Shown here piece after piece: positions 36,701 through 43,497 of a stretch of 64,000 nucleotides of DNA. Within the stretch, counting starts at the first letter, position 1. Each line of letters starts with the position of its first letter. The stretch comes from Chryseobacterium taeanense (lineage in GTDB: Bacteria > Bacteroidota > Bacteroidia > Flavobacteriales > Weeksellaceae). The position numbers and the translations under genes are program-made. The stretch is from positions 124,001 to 188,000 of the forward strand of contig NZ_FNDW01000005.1 of NCBI RefSeq assembly GCF_900099685.1, read 5' to 3'. The notes under the pieces are model-generated. The model searched no databases. It was not told the origin of the DNA and saw only the letters and a program-made list of their open reading frames with translations.

Positions 36701-36910
36701 GATATTAATGAAATTATCAGACTGAAAAATAAATGTGTAGAAAAGTCAATTAAGGTTATCGTATTAGGAAGTGGCGTGAATAGCCAAATTAATGACAGAT
36801 ACGTCTGGAGAGAATTGGCCGACGGAACCGGTGGTTCTTGGAACTCAAGTTATAACGCTAGCGCAATCGAAACTGCCATTAAGAATGGTTGTGGAGGTAG
36901 AGACAAATAA
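33710..36910 (+). CDS. Modular eCIS fibre/adhesin with two cadherin-like repeats and a C-terminal VWA domain
   Basis: A 1066-residue protein. Residues about 1-640 are a large conserved region (opening TTQYRKFNENQALTDGQLNEFIDYFEDQDRLSR) shared with the next gene and probably forming the particle-attachment part. Residues about 644-732 and 733-825 are two tandem cadherin-like/Big-type repeats with DDKA...VLDNDYDADND and NDGKDDSNIATV motifs. Residues about 828-1062 are a von Willebrand factor A domain, with MDVVFIFDYTGSMGS giving a DxTxS MIDAS-like metal site. VWA domains bind protein ligands through a metal ion, so this is the best candidate for the receptor-binding element. There is no signal peptide, as expected for a part assembled in the cytoplasm. 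Confidence 0.85.
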   Translation: MNTKLDNVTTQYRKFNENQALTDGQLNEFIDYFEDQDRLSRTRLSGVGLVCGFKSESSDSDSALVITQGAGVTTDGDLITLRQKLDKTSDVAIDFDTRSYKYYRNYTDEVEYKHFRIEGNQVPLVELITQDEYDKLTNVEGFRPLKEIGSAMNDKVVILYLESYSNEETPCQDADCDNTGAEQVSNLKVLLADSEKVLELISRGDAKDTIYKAHDAYEELFDQLPKIEAKRVILDADIVKASELKARFQNAITSVADLSKGFGAIAGTFNVSVNFGGQSLVDKLTSLLYSSGGSRLEDYQYRYDLLKDLIDTYNEIRGLILHLNAECCPDINSFPKHLLLGRVGASLELGEYTLYRHGFYHSPVTTTDDENYERVVMLANRFVQKINGFQSYIGPVKITPSNLNVWLSDKAIPYYYNVDKLLLNKWNYEKTKTDRETYNLSYHTDNLATDDFVQTPLNYNIDNYDFYRIEGHLGLPFETAVQNINDLKKQYGLAFDVAVLLLQENGKIDSRLPVETKKVSIDELRKQITSVSKDISTAKVDPKNALLNLSKIDSQLRLLNKVDFLPTPGSSGEEVTVVKEDSRKEEITTELLSEFLERKSGLEHLAGVKPGGTFILICESEANNQVLADFSLPYLCCSKQKPNIPPVATDDKASCMIGKTVIISVLDNDYDADNDLLTVVKKSNPSYGSVVLNSNGTFTYTHDGSANLEDSFTYCVNDGKDDSNIATVFIKIKSAPVAVNDHASTENGGSVDILVKDNDYDLGNTPLKVFIKTQPSGGTATLNPDGSIKYTHTNPSILTDSFTYYINDGELDSNIATVTISIAPPPCDSGMDVVFIFDYTGSMGSQIEAAKTGASNIVSTIQEQSGENAYRLGIVLADEYGSGTVSNYHTAAAYTSLPPSRKFVNTGLNSKYQWITAMEVMTDNNESTFKTQLNKLNNYTGGLSLGSGSGAPEPTDMALSRVVEYNFAGTFRNNVAKYVIIITDITPGGNDDTANITDINEIIRLKNKCVEKSIKVIVLGSGVNSQINDRYVWRELADGTGGSWNSSYNASAIETAIKNGCGGRDK

Positions 36911-36964
36911 TAAGGTAAAAACATCTTATAGCTTAGAATAATACATTCTACAGTTACAACATAA

Positions 36965-36997
36965 CTTCTTGGGCAGATGAATGTTCTGCCTGAGAAG
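36965..36997 (+). promoter_or_regulatory. Intercistronic hairpin between the two fibre genes
   Basis: CTTCTTGGGCAGA and TCTGCCTGAGAAG can form a 13-pair stem, two of the pairs G-U, with a 7-base loop. No T run follows, so it is more likely an RNA stabiliser or processing site than a terminator. Confidence 0.5.
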
Positions 36998-37039
36998 ATT
37001 ATGAAATCACCTTAATCAATCATTTAAAAATGAATCATA

Positions 37040-39619
37040 ATGAATAATCAATTAAGCAATATATCAACCCAATACCGAAAATTCAGTAAAGGACAGTATG
37101 TAGAGCACACCCAGTTCAACGAATTCCTGGATTTTTTTGAAGATCAGGATCGTTTGTCTAGAGTTATGCTGCAGGGTGTAGGTATCGTTTGTGGCCTGCA
37201 ACCTGAACTTATATACAAAGACCGCCTGCTGAACAGTCTGCAGCTTTCTCAGGGAGTGGCTATAACAACAGACGGCGATTTACTTACCCTAAATAATACA
37301 AATAATGTAAGCAAAGATTTGTATGTGAGTGATTTAAAAACTATTGATATAGCCGCCAATAATTACACACACTTTAAAGTATATGATAATTTTAAAGTAA
37401 AATATCCTGCATTTTATGAAGGCTCAAAGCAAATTGACCTCTGGGAATTGTCGACAGCAGAAGAAGCTGGATCCGATTTTCAGGCTATTAAAAACCTCAC
37501 AAATTTAGAAGATAAATACCTTCTGCTTTATCTGGAAAGCTTTGAAAAAGAAGTTAAACCTTGTAGAGGAGTAGATTGTGATAACCACGGAATTCAGCAA
37601 ATCCGAAATCTTAAAGTATTAATTACTACAGAAAAAGGAATCAATTATATTCTTGAAAAAGATAAGATGCAGCCTCATCCCTTATTTTTAGAAGGGATTA
37701 TGAACGGCGCAAAACTGGAACGAGCCATTGTAGAAAACCTTATTACAGAAAAAGGTGCTGAAGCACAGTTCTCATATTCAGATTTAAAAAAACTGTATTC
37801 GGATATTTTAGAAAAGAACAACTACGGAGAAGCTGTTTTTAAAAAAATCAATGCCATTTCAGAGATAGTAGGAATTCCTGCGGTTAATCATGAAGTGTTC
37901 AAAAATGTATTAAAAGAATCTCTCTCTCAGACAGTGGGCTTCCAGTATGTTTATGATGTCGTCAAAGATTTAATGGATACCTATTTTGAAATAACAAAAT
38001 CGCTTCCTCAGTCTTTTACCAAATGTCTCCCGGATTTGCTTTCTTTTCCTAAACATATTATGCTCGGGAAATTAATTTCGGATATCCAATTGGATCCGGC
38101 AAGACATAGATTTTATAATTCGCCTGTTTTGGATGACGAAAAAGCAACCCGAAAAGTAAAAGAATTACTTAATCGTTTTAAGCAGCAGGTGCAAAATTTC
38201 AGATATTCCGGCAATTTTGAGACGGATGCGCAAATTAAAATCATCCCATCTCAAAAATCAGGAGCGCTTGGCAACAAAGCAATTCCTTTCTATTACGAGA
38301 TTAATGAGGATTTTTTGAAAGCATGGAATTTTGATAAAACCAGTCAGCGGTCATCTCAATATAATCTGGCGTATAATACTGATTTCCTTTCATCAGATGC
38401 TCATATACAAAAACCTTTGGATTTCAATAAAGATAAAAACTCATTTTATAATATCGAAGGTCATATCAATAAATCTTATCTGGAGGTCTTTAATAAGATA
38501 ACAAAAATCAGAGATGAGCAACAGCTTGATTTTGATGTTATGGTGTTGTCCCTGGCAGAATTGGTGAACAATAAAGACATGTTTAAAGCCTATTTCAATG
38601 AATATTTAGAAAATCATCAGGGATTAGAACATAAGCGTGGAGTCGAAAAAGGAGGTACTTTTTTAATCGTTTGTGAAAACTTAAAAAACGCAAAAGTTAT
38701 CGCAGATTTTTCCCTTCCTTACATCTGTTGTACACCAAAAATTGAGGTTAAATTAGCCTTACCAGATACAGGTTTTTGCTCAAAATACGGTCCTGTACCT
38801 TTTACGGTATTCCCAATGAACGGAGATGTAGAAGCAATTGTTGCTGAAGGTCTCAGCGGAGGTGTAGAAGTTATAGACAGCAAATATTTCTTCAATCCGT
38901 CGAAAGTAAGTCCGGAACTGTATAATCAGGCAATCAGTTTTTCGGTAAATGGAAAACCTACGGATTGTACTGCTGAAGTTATTCCGCAGGCTGACATTCA
39001 TATCGCAGTCGATTCTGAAACTGTTCTTAATAAGGATATTACGGAAACGAAGGTCACTTTTACGGTTTCAGGAGCCAATTTCTCAGATTATACTTATAGT
39101 TGGGATTTCTTCGACAGTGGCGAGTGGGTTGTTGTAAACCCTGATAAAGACGGTCATGTATTCTACTCTTATTATGGATTGGTTCCGGAAAGAATTCCAA
39201 CCATCCGGGTAAATGTAAGTGGTAAAGGATGTACCCAGGAGATCGTTTTAAGTGACTGGTATGAATCTCCTTCTGCTCCGACGGTTACTGTTGACAGTAT
39301 TAACTTCTCAGATGGTGGCGTAAGTTGCTGCGAAGGAACTATTCCAGAGATAAAAGCTGATGCATCAGGTCCTGAAATTGTTTTTTTAAAGGAACTAACT
39401 TTCAAATTGACAGGGAAAGGTGAGGGTGCATCATCATTTATGTATTCATGGGAGAAAATACAAGGTCCGACAGTAACACTTACCGGGGTCAACAGTCCTG
39501 ATCTGCAGGTTACGGATTTAGTGATCGGAGAATATATATTCCAACTTACTGTTGTGGATGTCGAAAGTGGTTTGTTTGCTAAATCCCAAGAAGTGAGAGT
39601 AAACGTTTCTGAAGGTTAA
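37040..39619 (+). CDS. Modular eCIS fibre/adhesin paralogue with Ig/PKD-like C-terminus
   Basis: An 859-residue paralogue of the preceding VWA protein. The N-terminal about 590 residues align end to end (STQYRKFSKGQYVEHTQFNEFLDFFEDQDRLSR; LPDLLSFPKHIMLGK; EHKRGVEKGGTFLIVCE; ADFSLPYICC). The distal 260 residues differ completely and look like Ig/PKD-type beta domains (TYSWDFFDSGEWVVV; FMYSWEKIQGPTVTL). A shared base with exchangeable tips suggests two fibre types on one particle, or the parts of one hetero-oligomeric fibre. Confidence 0.82.
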   Translation: MNNQLSNISTQYRKFSKGQYVEHTQFNEFLDFFEDQDRLSRVMLQGVGIVCGLQPELIYKDRLLNSLQLSQGVAITTDGDLLTLNNTNNVSKDLYVSDLKTIDIAANNYTHFKVYDNFKVKYPAFYEGSKQIDLWELSTAEEAGSDFQAIKNLTNLEDKYLLLYLESFEKEVKPCRGVDCDNHGIQQIRNLKVLITTEKGINYILEKDKMQPHPLFLEGIMNGAKLERAIVENLITEKGAEAQFSYSDLKKLYSDILEKNNYGEAVFKKINAISEIVGIPAVNHEVFKNVLKESLSQTVGFQYVYDVVKDLMDTYFEITKSLPQSFTKCLPDLLSFPKHIMLGKLISDIQLDPARHRFYNSPVLDDEKATRKVKELLNRFKQQVQNFRYSGNFETDAQIKIIPSQKSGALGNKAIPFYYEINEDFLKAWNFDKTSQRSSQYNLAYNTDFLSSDAHIQKPLDFNKDKNSFYNIEGHINKSYLEVFNKITKIRDEQQLDFDVMVLSLAELVNNKDMFKAYFNEYLENHQGLEHKRGVEKGGTFLIVCENLKNAKVIADFSLPYICCTPKIEVKLALPDTGFCSKYGPVPFTVFPMNGDVEAIVAEGLSGGVEVIDSKYFFNPSKVSPELYNQAISFSVNGKPTDCTAEVIPQADIHIAVDSETVLNKDITETKVTFTVSGANFSDYTYSWDFFDSGEWVVVNPDKDGHVFYSYYGLVPERIPTIRVNVSGKGCTQEIVLSDWYESPSAPTVTVDSINFSDGGVSCCEGTIPEIKADASGPEIVFLKELTFKLTGKGEGASSFMYSWEKIQGPTVTLTGVNSPDLQVTDLVIGEYIFQLTVVDVESGLFAKSQEVRVNVSEG

Positions 39620-39640
39620 CCGAAACTCCTGATAATACTT

Positions 39641-39665
39641 TAAGGGGTGATAATATCATCCCTTA
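39641..39665 (+). promoter_or_regulatory. Intercistronic hairpin after the second fibre gene
   Basis: TAAGGGGTGAT and ATCATCCCTTA pair over 11 positions, one of them G-U, around a 3-base loop. It is not followed by a strong T run. It may tune the level of the last operon gene. Confidence 0.45.
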
Positions 39666-39694
39666 TATTACTAACTTAAAAAAATAATAATATA

Positions 39695-40630
39695 ATGGCA
39701 ACAGCAGCATGCAAAATTTCATTTAAGATAAAATACACATCTTCCGAGCCGGTTACCAAAGCGACAGCGTTCTATAGACTCAAAGATGCGTCAGTATTTA
39801 CAGAGTATCCTATACCATCACCGATACCGGTAAGTGAAGTTACGTTGGTTCAGCTTCCTGAAATTCTGACACCGGGTGAATATGATTTAATGGTAGAACT
39901 GGCTATAAATGAAGTTACCGACAGGCAGGCGAGTTCCTTTCAGATAGGCAAGTGTAATCCAATATCTTGTAAAGCGCCATCCATAGAGGATGTATATTTG
40001 GAAGAAAATGACCGGATCGTTATGAACTATTCGGTAGATACTGAAAATCTTTATGCAATACAGTATCAAATAGCGACGGACAGTAGTTTTAAAAATATTG
40101 TTCAGCTAAGGGTAATCATGGGAAGTGATTACAGCCCTACTGTATATGTTGAAATGAATGACGGAACGATTCCAAACAATACCCGATTGTACTTCAGAGC
40201 AAGAAAACATTGTTCTTTATCTGAACTTTCCGAATGGTCGAATGTGTTAGATTTTGTTTATCAAAAAGTTCTTTATCCTTTCGATGCCTATTGTGTATCG
40301 GATGCATTTAAAGATGTTGGCCCCACAGATATTGCTCAATATAAGGCAAGTATTTGCATATCAGGAAGCAATCCTTTGATGAAAAAAGTAAATCTTACGA
40401 CAAGTGTTCCGCAAAAAGGAAGCTTTATTTATACAAATGGTTTAACCCCGGAAAAACCTGCAAAACCAGGAAATCTGGCAAGCTTCGATGCTTCTGAAGG
40501 GGTAAGTACAGGATTCAACGATTATGGAATAAGATGGATTCGATTCCAACGTGATACAAGTATCATTTATGATGTAAATCCACAGACAGGTCAGATTCTT
40601 GACGTTTCGCGTTATTCATGTAACACTTAA
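39695..40630 (+). CDS. Small fibre-like protein with fibronectin III-like domains
   Basis: A 311-residue protein that I cannot name. It appears to be made of two beta-sandwich, FN3-like units (about 1-90 and 92-200, the latter with YAIQYQIATDSSFKNIVQL and NNTRLYFRARKHCSLSELSEWSNVLDF) and a C-terminal region with YGIRWIRFQRD and a closing ISRYSC-like strand. There is no signal peptide. As the last gene of the eCIS operon, next to two fibre genes and before the terminator, it is probably a fibre accessory or tip protein. Confidence 0.7.
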   Translation: MATAACKISFKIKYTSSEPVTKATAFYRLKDASVFTEYPIPSPIPVSEVTLVQLPEILTPGEYDLMVELAINEVTDRQASSFQIGKCNPISCKAPSIEDVYLEENDRIVMNYSVDTENLYAIQYQIATDSSFKNIVQLRVIMGSDYSPTVYVEMNDGTIPNNTRLYFRARKHCSLSELSEWSNVLDFVYQKVLYPFDAYCVSDAFKDVGPTDIAQYKASICISGSNPLMKKVNLTTSVPQKGSFIYTNGLTPEKPAKPGNLASFDASEGVSTGFNDYGIRWIRFQRDTSIIYDVNPQTGQILDVSRYSCNT

Positions 40631-40649
40631 TTGATATTTGCTGAAGACT

Positions 40650-40679
40650 AATAAAATCCTCTATTTTGAGGATTTTATT
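40650..40679. terminator. Bidirectional terminator at the end of the eCIS operon
   Basis: AATAAAATCCTC and GAGGATTTTATT form a perfect 12-pair stem with a 6-base loop. It lies between the convergent eCIS operon and the S24 repressor gene, and A/T runs on both sides let it serve both. Confidence 0.85.
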
Positions 40680-40697
40680 AAATAAGGCAGTTTTTAA

Positions 40698-41363
40698 TTA
40701 TCGTCTGTTGTTTTTGCGTCTTGTGCTTATGATATTGAAAAGTTTAGCAACATCCTTAAGGTGAATTTCGAAATCTTCGTAATATTCGTTGAGAGAATGA
40801 AGGGTGATAATGCCATTCTCAACATCGTGATTGATGATTCGCTTTACTAAAATACCTTTCTCTTTATGAACGATCACAAAGTCCCATTTATCGTAATGCA
40901 GTTTACTCATCCAGTAATCCTGTCGGATGTTTCTGCATAAAATAATATCGCCTTCCAAATAGCTTTCGTAAGATCCGTTATCCATACTGTCGCCTCTTAC
41001 TTCAAAGCACATATATTCGCCACGATGCTCTACATCGTCAGTAAAAGGAATGGTAGGCAGGCTTTCTATATATTCTTCATCTGCAAATCTACTCAGATAG
41101 CCGGCCTGTGCATATTGATTGGCAAGCGGAACATTCATTATTTTTAAATCTGAAAAAACAACCGGGGAAGCACTGTCTTCATGTTGTTTCTTCTCTTGAT
41201 TATGCAGTAAGTTGGTTACAAAATAAGCCGTTGTTTCGGGTATTTTTCGTTCGCCTTTTTCCCAATATTGTACGGCTCTTGTGCCAACTCCTATGGACTT
41301 TGCTATATCAGCCTGCTTCATATTGAGCTTCTTTCTGATTTCTTTGAATTCTAAATAGTTCAT
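40698..41363 (-). CDS. XRE-HTH / S24 peptidase repressor (phage CI/LexA-like)
   Basis: A 221-residue phage-type repressor. Residues 1-55 are an XRE helix-turn-helix (EFKEIRKKLNMKQADIAKSIGVGTRAVQYWEKGERKIPE). Residues about 95-215 are an S24 peptidase domain with RGDSMDNGSY holding the catalytic Ser and KGILVKRI holding the Lys. NQYAQAGYLSRF contains an AG pair at the place of the self-cleavage site of LexA/CI. I chose ATG 41363; the longer start at 41411 adds an unconserved tail. It is convergent with the eCIS operon and divergent from the holin/toxin side, with a palindrome in its upstream region. Control of particle production by damage-induced self-cleavage is inferred. Confidence 0.88.
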   Translation of the reverse strand: MNYLEFKEIRKKLNMKQADIAKSIGVGTRAVQYWEKGERKIPETTAYFVTNLLHNQEKKQHEDSASPVVFSDLKIMNVPLANQYAQAGYLSRFADEEYIESLPTIPFTDDVEHRGEYMCFEVRGDSMDNGSYESYLEGDIILCRNIRQDYWMSKLHYDKWDFVIVHKEKGILVKRIINHDVENGIITLHSLNEYYEDFEIHLKDVAKLFNIISTRRKNNRR

Positions 41364-42251
41364 TTTGATGTGTTTATGGTTGATTGTGTAAAAAAAACGA
41401 AAAATTTTCACAATTATTTACTAAAAAGCGAACATTGTTCGTATATTTGTTTCGAGGTTGAGATGAGATACTGCAAATATACAAAATTATATTGACGATA
41501 TAATTTTTATTTAATGTTTTTAAGCATTTTTTAAATCGTGTATGTCTTTGTAATCAGTTGTTTAATGTGGTATCTGTTCTCGGCGGTCATAGTGATTAGA
41601 TTTTCTTTTTTTCTGTTTTAAATAGCGCTGATAAAAGCAAAAAAATAATTTCTAATCTTAAAAAATGCACATAGTTCGCTTGTTGATGTTGCTTTTTATA
41701 AGTTTTTGTGCGTGTAGTAATTATTTTTGTGAATAAAATGCGTTTGTTTTTACTCGTTTAGAAAATGGAATATGCCGTGTAACTATTCCGTTTGTTCCTG
41801 ACAAAAAATAAGCCATAAAATAAAGACTTCATTACTGTTTAACATATAAAATATCGATTAATTATAGTTATCAGTAAAGAATTGTTATACACTTAAATAC
41901 AAGAAACTTGTAAACAAGCTCAATGATCTTTAAGATAGAATGTTGCGTTCTTTTAAAAATAGATTTACGACAAGTAAACGAAACCGCTCAGCTTATAATA
42001 TCAATGTAAGCAGCAACGATTGATTTACAAAAAGTAAAATTTAGAGAGAAGGTTAGAGGATTATTCTATGAGAAAATAGCCGGTATTAACTTTCTAAAAA
42101 TCAAAAAACAATAAGGTATCAGACAACTTTTCGGAGGCTTCAATCTAGTCTTTAGGATTTCTTATGTTCTTAAAATAACAACCTGAAAGCACGAAGATTT
42201 GTCTGATTCAGAAAAAATAAAACTTATAACATAAAAAACTTTAATCAAACA
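41364..42251. other. Phage-like switch region, gene-free, with several dyad operators
   Basis: An 888-base region without a convincing gene. It holds four symmetric sites: CGAACATTGTTCG at 41429-41441, ACAAGAAACTTGT at 41899-41911, and two TTTAC-N5-GTAAA sites at 41964-41978 and 42024-42038, exactly 60 bases apart. Confidence 0.55.
41417..41449 (+). promoter_or_regulatory. Rightward promoter with palindromic operator in its spacer
   Basis: TTTA, 21 bases, TATATTTG (41442-41449) fits the Bacteroidetes promoter pattern. The perfect dyad CGAACATTGTTCG (41429-41441) fills the spacer immediately before the -7 box. A repressor bound there would block this promoter; the divergent S24 protein is the obvious candidate. 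Confidence 0.5.
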
Positions 42252-42410
42252 ATGAAACGTAGTAAAGAATTAGTAGAGAAAAGAAAAGATTTTGTCATCG
42301 ATTATGTAAAACGTAACCAGGACAAACAGATGAAGGTAATTGTAACCGAATTAACGGAAATGCTGTTTTTGTCTGAAAGAACAATCTATAACATTATTGT
42401 GAAAGCGTAG
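42252..42410 (+). CDS. Small helix-turn-helix-like protein
   Basis: A 52-residue basic protein (opening KRSKELVEKRKDFVIDYVK) whose end, LTEMLFLSERTIYNIIVK, looks like the recognition half of a helix-turn-helix. It is preceded by a long leader with dyad sites and heads the small-gene group before the holin. It is probably a regulator of this module; the family is not recognised with certainty. Confidence 0.6.
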   Translation: MKRSKELVEKRKDFVIDYVKRNQDKQMKVIVTELTEMLFLSERTIYNIIVKA

Positions 42411-42514
42411 ATTATGATGACAAGACAAACCTTCAATTGCGATTAATCCCGGATTGATTTTAAAGAAAATTTAAAAATTAAAAACAATTGTCAATTAAAA
42501 AAACTTCAGAAACC

Positions 42515-42682
42515 ATGAATAAAAAGAGAAGAAAAAAAATAAAAAGAAACAGAGAGAATTTAAAAAATCCCAGAAAAGATATTCATGATCTTATCGATGA
42601 ACTGGCTTATGCAGACGAAAAAGAAAATATGCTGAAGAGCAAAAGATTTCTGGATGATATCTACTTCCTTGATCTGGAATAA
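42515..42682 (+). CDS. Small highly basic hypothetical protein
   Basis: A 55-residue protein with a strongly basic N-terminus (NKKRRKKIKRNRENLK) and an acidic helical C-terminus ending DDIYFLDLE. I start it at ATG 42515; an upstream TTG at 42488 would add nine residues. Nucleic-acid binding is possible, and no family is recognised. Confidence 0.5.
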   Translation: MNKKRRKKIKRNRENLKNPRKDIHDLIDELAYADEKENMLKSKRFLDDIYFLDLE

Positions 42683-42746
42683 TGATACAACTGAAAGGGA
42701 TGAAAAAATTAAAAATTTTAATCAATAATATATAAGAGAAGAGAAA

Positions 42747-43142
42747 ATGAATTTGGATAGTATAAAAGCTCTATTAATCGGAACTGCAATAGCATTTTCA
42801 GGAGGATTATTAAGAGTCTTGATCTCAATACAAAATAAAGAGAAAAAAAAAGCATGGGAACATCTTATCACGCTCATGATAGTTTTCATAGTTGGTTTTA
42901 CAATGAGTTATTTAATGAGTCGAGCTGAACTGAATGATAAATGGTATTCAACAGGGTTGTTATTTGTGCTTGGTTATGGTTATGATAAATTTCTAAAAAT
43001 TATCACTACAAACTTACCCAACTGGATAGACAAGGCAGTCGACCTTTTTATTGAAAATCAATATGGAATCAGAACGGAAAGACAAACTGATGTGGAGAAA
43101 GATCAGAAAATAGATCTTCCTGAAGATCAGTCGACAAAATAA
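42747..43142 (+). CDS. Holin-like membrane protein
   Basis: A 131-residue protein with three hydrophobic segments: about 6-28 (ALLIGTAIAFSGGLLRVLI), 40-58 (LITLMIVFIVGFTMSYLM) and 68-85 (STGLLFVLGYGYDKFL), followed by a charged, hydrophilic tail rich in Glu, Asp and Gln. Size and topology resemble phage holins of Bacteroidota. Its place between an S24-controlled region and the toxin operon suggests a part in releasing particles from producing cells. No endolysin gene is seen next to it. Confidence 0.6.
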   Translation: MNLDSIKALLIGTAIAFSGGLLRVLISIQNKEKKKAWEHLITLMIVFIVGFTMSYLMSRAELNDKWYSTGLLFVLGYGYDKFLKIITTNLPNWIDKAVDLFIENQYGIRTERQTDVEKDQKIDLPEDQSTK

Positions 43143-43146
43143 CTGA

Positions 43147-43242
43147 ATGCATTTTAGAGTAAAAAAGAAGGGAATACATTACATTAGGGTATCAGAAATT
43201 ATTGAAAAGCTCATTGCTGCAACTACAGAATCCATCGATTAA
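43147..43242 (+). CDS. Possible 31-residue ORF after the holin-like gene
   Basis: Begins four bases after the holin-like stop codon and encodes a small basic-then-amphipathic peptide (opening HFRVKKKGIHYIRVSEIIEKL). The close spacing argues for translation. There is no recognisable family. Confidence 0.3.
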   Translation: MHFRVKKKGIHYIRVSEIIEKLIAATTESID

Positions 43243-43430
43243 AAAGCAAGGTATTCTCCTCAAAAAATGTGATTTTTGAACAGGATAACATGAAAACCAA
43301 AAACAAAAAAACCTGAAGTGGCTACACTATTACCTGTTTCTCCTATATGCTAACATGCCACTTCTGATTACTTACATTCTTTAAAAATCTCCCGTACAGG
43401 GTCAGGTTTTTCCACATTCAACAGGTGTAT

Positions 43431-43457
43431 AAAACGCAATTATTTCAATTGCGTTTT
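43431..43457 (+). terminator. Hairpin before the toxin gene
   Basis: AAAACGCAATT and AATTGCGTTTT form a perfect 11-pair stem with a 5-base loop, 40 bases upstream of the toxin ATG. The right arm ends in four T. It could terminate the holin transcript or act as a leader structure of the toxin mRNA. Another 8-base inverted repeat (GAAGTGGC/GCCACTTC) lies at 43315-43364 in the same gap, which otherwise holds nothing. Confidence 0.55.
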
Positions 43458-43497
43458 GTATTCCTTTTAAATTAATATGAATTAAAAAACTAAGTCA

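Noticed and set aside
14816..40630. Type VI secretion system
   Set aside because: VgrG-, Hcp- and PAAR-like proteins are present, but no TssJ/TssL/TssM membrane complex or ClpV is seen, and the gene set (DUF4255 cap, DUF5908, LysM hub, Afp14-type tape measure, three sheaths) is that of an extracellular injection system.
41468..41478. Partial match TACTGCAAA to the eCIS 16-base element near the S24 gene
   Set aside because: Only nine bases agree and the spacing to a -7 box is not kept, so chance is likely.
41665..41736. 23-residue lipoprotein-like ORF in the switch region
   Set aside because: Only a short hydrophobic run with two Cys; too short and without further support to call a gene.
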